DNA of 64,000 nt from Jacaranda mimosifolia (lineage: Eukaryota; Streptophyta; Magnoliopsida; Lamiales; Bignoniaceae): NCBI GenBank assembly GCA_018894105.1, contig CM032124.1, forward strand, positions 6,309,501-6,373,500, given 5' to 3'. Shown one piece after another: positions 59,617-64,000 of this stretch. The notes under the pieces are model-generated. The model saw only the letters and a program-made list of their open reading frames with translations. It had not been told where the DNA came from and ran no database searches. Made by a program: the position numbers and the translations under genes. Positions within the stretch are counted from its first letter, which is position 1; each line of letters starts with the position of its first letter.

Positions 59617-61328
59617 TAGGAGTGTTTGAAAAAAATAAAAATCGACCGAACTAACCAAAAACCAAAAAAATAAAACTGAACTGAAGTTCATTTCGATTTT
59701 TGGTTTTGTATTTCAAAAAAATTCAATTTTTGTTTCGATTCAACTTTTGACTCGATTAACCGAAACTGAACCAAAAACTGGAAAAAACTGGTTTGATCCG
59801 GTTCGATTCGATTAAACCAAACCGAAACACATTTTTTTCATTTTTTTTATATGTAAAATTTTATTATTCAAGTGCTACTAGTTTAGTTTTATTTCACATT
59901 TTCTATTAAAATTTTTAAGTCTAAGATAAATAAATATAATTTTTCAAATAATGTAAATGTTAGTGTATTTTTAACTTTTTGGGATAAGTAAAAGAAAATT
60001 TCTGATAAGGTGAAATAATTGAGAAAAAATGAACTAAAATTGGAGAAGAGAAAATAAAACTATATTATCTTTATTTTATAAAATATAATTAATTTTTTCA
60101 TCTTATTACTAAATATATCAAAATAGTTATTAAAAACCCTACATTTTATAAATAGTATAGATATTAATATATGACATATAAAAACACGAATAGTTATGAC
60201 ACAAAGAGAAAAAAATGATATTTTTTCTAAACTAAAACAATACAATTGCAAAAAAAAAAAAGATGATTATGATTTAAAGAGCAAACAAAGTTTTATTAAA
60301 AGAAAATTAAAAATTTTCTTTTAATTAATTAATTAGACTTATATATATTATAGGGTTTGTTGATGGGTAAAATTGAAATTTCATTTTAAATTGCAAACTA
60401 AGGGATAAGAGTTTGAATCCTATTCAGTTATTCCAGTGGTAGTACTTATAGTATATTGTATATGTTGGCCAATAAAGATTTTATCTATATTACTATAAAA
60501 ACAAAGACTATTTTGTGTCTAAATTAGAAATTATTTTTGTTCATTTGCATAAATTATCCTTCTAATTATTCCAACAACAAAACCTGACAATATAGTTTGA
60601 AGGATAAATTGGAGAATTTAACATAAAAAAAGATAGTTTGGATACAAATTTTATTAATTTTCCAAAATTATCCTTTAGAAATGATGATGTAATAAGGTTA
60701 TAATTGTATTTTTTTACAAAATTTACAAATTCACAATCTATAATATGATGTCATTATATTAATTAGCTATTTAACTTTAGTAGATTGAGTTTAAGATTTA
60801 ATTCTCAATTCGACCTTGGTAGTTAAGGTTTGAATATGCAAAAATTACATGCATTTGCCTTGGTGGTTATAAGCTAGTAATTTTAGCACACTCAATGCGT
60901 CTACTAAAATTTTAATAACATAAAATAATTAAATATTTATTTATTGTCTTAAATTTATAATATTTTAAATGTATTTGTTTAGAATAGATAAATTATAATT
61001 TCATCAAAACAAATATTTTCAATATACAAAAAAAGTAATCTAACTCAACATTTTCACCTAAAAACAAATATTTCTTGTCAATATACTTTCATCAAATAAA
61101 ACTTGTTGGTACTAAAAGAATAAGTAACCAAATTTGAATTTTTTATTAAACAAATTTACTGTTATCAAACAAATTTTTATCACACTTTTTTGGTACAAAA
61201 AAAAATAATTTTTTTCTCCCTGGTTCGGAAACTGAATCGATTTTTTTCAGTTAAAAACCAAACCGATGGTTTTTGAAAAATAAAATTTTTTAGTTAACCG
61301 ACCAAACCTAACCAAATGCACACCCCTA
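59617..61328. mobile_element. TAGGAGTG-ended element in the gypsy leader
   Basis: Ends TAGGAGTGTTTG and ATGCACACCCCTA, with ACAAG on both sides (59612-59616, 61329-61333). Subterminal runs of AACCGAAAC/CCAAACC occur at 59640-59830 and 61220-61320. The 1.7-kb interior is AT-rich and non-coding. Confidence 0.8.
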
Positions 61329-61333
61329 ACAAG

Positions 61334-63180
61334 TGCTACAATCTTGGAGGAACAAATTGCAAATTTGATTAGGGCAATTGAAGGACTTACGAAGCATATC
61401 AAAAAGCGAGACTTTCAAATCTCCAAATTAATGAATAAAGTGGACAGTCTTGATGCTAAATGCATGTAGGGGTGGCAATTTTTTACACGATATGAATCGA
61501 CATGACATTATTGGGTTTGGGCTGGAGGTTATTGGGTTAGGCTGATATTGGGTCGATACGATAAGCAACACAAAAAATATGGGTTGGTTTGGGTTGGATT
61601 TTGGGTTACTCGATAAACACAATAATTATATTGGGTACTCGCCAACCCTACCCAACCTCAATTCAAATTTTTAAGAAAGAAAAAAAAAGTATATATGTAT
61701 GCATATTTTTTATGAATTAATACTTTTGCGTACTTATTCTGTGCACCAAATCTCAACTAGAAGAAGAGAATGGCAATAAAGAGATATGATTGAAGTTAAA
61801 AGCTGAAATATGCTATGTTTTTTGTATTTTTAATTTGTGACTTGATGTTAGTTTTGAACAATTTAACTTTAAATTGGTTTGTAATGAATTAAAGGTTACT
61901 ATTGGCTACTTAATACTTGACTACTTAGTGCTATTGAGATGGTTATTAATGATACAATTGGAGGAATTGTGTTTCTTTCCCAGAATTCAATTTTATGGTT
62001 GTTAAAATTGAGTTGTCATGAACTTTTAATTTAGTATTGAAATTTCTGTATTGTTAATGTTGTATAGGAAATTGTATAAAGTTCAATTACCAAATTGCCC
62101 CATGATATAAACTATGGCTTATTGGAGTATAAGGTTGACTTTTTTCTAAATTTTGAAATAATTCAATTTTTCCTAAAATATTAGTGCATGTTAATTTTTT
62201 TTATTAAAATTTTAATTGAATATAAAATGTTGTTGGTTTTTTAGATCAATTATTAATAAAAAATATTCACAAGTTGAACTAGGTTGGGTTGGGTTGACAC
62301 GAAAAATTTCAGGTTGGGCTCAAGTTGAGACTTACTGGGTTGAGTACTTTTCAGGATGAGTTTGGGTCGAGCAAAATTTTATAATATTCCCACCTTACCC
62401 CGACACGAAACAACCCAACACGACATGATTGCCATCCCTAGCTAGATGGTGGAGATGCAAATTGAGGTTCAAGACGAAGGCGAAACATCCACAAGGAGAC
62501 AATCAACCTAAAATAAAGATATTGCAGCAAAAGAACTAAAAGTTTCCACTGGACTAATTCCCCTCGACCTACTGAAGGAGTTTATCGTGGAAACTATCAA
62601 AGAAAATCTTGATGGAAGTTCTAAGTCATTTATGACTTACTCTAAACCTTATACTCAAAGGATCGATGATTTGAAGGTGTGATCGGTTACCAACCCCCAA
62701 AGTTTCGACAATTTGATGGCATGTTCAATACAAAGTAGCACATGGCTCATTTCATTTAGACTTGTAACAATGCTGGGACATATGGAGATCATTTGGTAAA
62801 GCAATTCGTTTGATCATTAAAGGGCAATGCTTTTGATTAGTACACTGACTTGGAGGCAGGCTCCACCGATAGTTGGGGGCAACTAGAACAGGAGTTTATA
62901 GATCATTTCTATAGCACTCAAAGGACAATCAACAAGATTAAACTCACCAAATCTCGTTAGTGAAAAGAAGAATATGTCATTGACTATATCAATTGGTGGA
63001 GAAATTTAAGTCTCAACTGCAAAGATCAATTATCGGAAGGTCCAGCCGTTGAGACGTGTATCCAAGGAATGCATTAGAGTCTTTGCTATATGTTTCAAGG
63101 AATTAAACCAATGTTTTTGAAGATTTAGCAATTCGATCACATAATATTGAAATGAGCATGAATTTTGATGAATAAGAAGA
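61334..63180 (+). pseudogene. Ty3/gypsy gag, decayed, split by a second element
   Basis: 61334-61466 encodes a coiled-coil start (LEEQIANLIRAIEGLTKHIK, then ISKLMNKVDSLDAK). After the element at 61467-62440 the frame resumes with MTYSKPYTQRIDDLK. In shifted frames NAGTYGDHLVKQF and EEYVIDYINWWRNLSLNCKD follow, the Retrotrans_gag core. Stops and frame changes are frequent. Same strand and expected order after the LTR at 55396. Confidence 0.8.
61467..62440. mobile_element. TAGGGGTGG-ended element within gag
   Basis: Ends TAGGGGTGGCAATTTTT and ATTGCCATCCCTA; subterminal GGGTTGGGTTGG and CAACCC words. Flanks GCATG/GCTAG are a poor duplication. It splits a gag reading frame, which fixes it as an insertion. 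Non-coding. Confidence 0.8.
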
Positions 63181-63189
63181 CTCAAGTGA

Positions 63190-64000
63190 TGCCAATAATG
63201 ATGATGATGATGTTGGAGGCAATTAATTTTCATCTTCAAATCATAAATGTTCCTTGATAAGAGCCTAAATTATTAATAATACTCCCAGATAAGAGCATAA
63301 ACTATCTAAAATTCTCAAGTCTTCAAGTCTCCAAATCCAAACCTCAAGTCTCCAAATCTTTAAGTTAAAACTCAAGTCTCTAAGGTACAGTTTGGTTTCA
63401 TTTCCACACCTCATTTTCACATTTTCTACTATTTCAAAAATAAAAACCATCACTTTTTACACATTTTCACCCAACATCATTTCATTTTCATTTTCATTTT
63501 CAAAACACATTCTCCAATAACCTATATATCTTCTCCTTATAACCTATATATCCTCTCTCTCTGTTCCATTATTTCTATTTCTCTTCACCTACAACCTATT
63601 AAAACCAACATAATCATTATATTTCCAAACATTTCATCCAAACACATTTTCATTTTAATATCACATCACATAACTAATTTCCACCAAAATGGGAATGTTG
63701 GAAACTGAAACTGAAAATGAAAAAACTGTCCTTAAGTCTCCCAGTCCAAATTTAAAATTTCAACTCTCCAAATCTTCAAATCCAAACTCAAGTTTTCAAG
63801 CCTCTAAATCCACGTCTAAAGTCTCCAAATCTTCAAGTCAAGGCTCAAAGCTCTAAATCTCCAAGTCCAATACTCAAAATTTCAAGCTTTCAAATCAAAG
63901 ATTCAAGTCTCCAAGTCTTCAGGTCCAAAGTTCAAGTCTCTAAATTCTAAGTACTCTTTGATAAGAGCTTTAAATGTCTATAAGGCTCATAGATATGAGT
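63190..64000. repeat. AAGTCTCCAAATC-type degenerate tandem repeat
   Basis: From about 63298 the words CAAGTCTCCAAATC, CAAGTCTTCAAG and CCAAACTCAAG recur with little else up to the window end, on both sides of a MITE. Probably an expanded spacer in the gypsy element after gag. No gene. Confidence 0.7.
63382..63733. mobile_element. hAT-like MITE in the degenerate repeat
   Basis: Ends AAGGTACAGTTTGGTTTCAT and CATTTTCATT-type...AAACTGTCCTT form imperfect inverted repeats. AAGTCTCT (63374-63381) and AAGTCTCC (63734-63741) are an 8-bp duplication with one change, the hAT length. 352 bp, rich in CATTTTCA words. Confidence 0.82.

Noticed and set aside
1..64000. tRNA, rRNA or snoRNA genes
   Set aside because: The tRNA-like words found (TGGTATCAGAGC and variants) are retroelement primer sites; no cloverleaf was recognised by eye, though a tRNA scan was not possible.

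Overview
This window is AT-rich nuclear DNA from a flowering plant, most likely a dicot. The evidence is layered plant transposons (Ty1/copia, Ty3/gypsy, CACTA, Helitron, TRIM, MITEs), retained plant introns, and members of an angiosperm-specific peptide family. Nothing looks prokaryotic, and no tRNA, rRNA or CRISPR array was recognised. The species cannot be named from the sequence alone.

The genes that matter are very small and easy to miss: five copies of an IRON MAN (IMA, also called FEP) peptide gene. These peptides end in the signature Asp-rich...YDYAPAA and control iron-deficiency signalling. Three copies are intact: 12783-12956 (+), 21130-21297 (+) and 42577-42747 (-). Two are broken: 16782-16939 (nonsense codon plus a 1-nt deletion) and 35988-36995 (4-nt frameshift plus an 830-bp insertion). 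They form two subfamilies. The first two copies share one promoter type and the last three share another. Every copy carries a second, weaker YDY-type motif about 20 residues before the C-terminal one.

Layout. 1-12000: repeats only, with two abutting Helitrons at 1096-5386, MITE-like repeats and microsatellites; 7200-9000 is unexplained. 12000-17200: the first two peptide genes in direct repeat, separated by a CACTA-type MITE and a TRIM that itself holds a MITE. 17300-19350: a higher-order tandem repeat inside a TAGGRGTG-ended element, then another MITE. 19580-55395: three diverged copies (A, B direct; C inverted) of a segment centred on the other three peptide genes. Unit A is inflated by a 5.2-kb copia element and a 5.9-kb CACTA element carrying part of a host SET/TPR methyltransferase-like gene. 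Unit B carries a Helitron. Unit C carries three MITEs, a TAGGRGTG element and a 7.8-kb gypsy element. 55396-64000: the 5' LTR (split by a solo LTR) and decayed gag of another Ty3/gypsy element.

Because A, B and C are paralogous, several insertions can be compared with an unoccupied site inside the same window, which fixes element ends and target duplications almost base by base. One inference is that A, B and C were once direct tandem copies, with a retrotransposon inserted between B and C, and that a later inversion from about 41.8 kb to beyond the gag region flipped C and split that retrotransposon. All functional statements on iron signalling come from knowledge of the family, not from data in this window.
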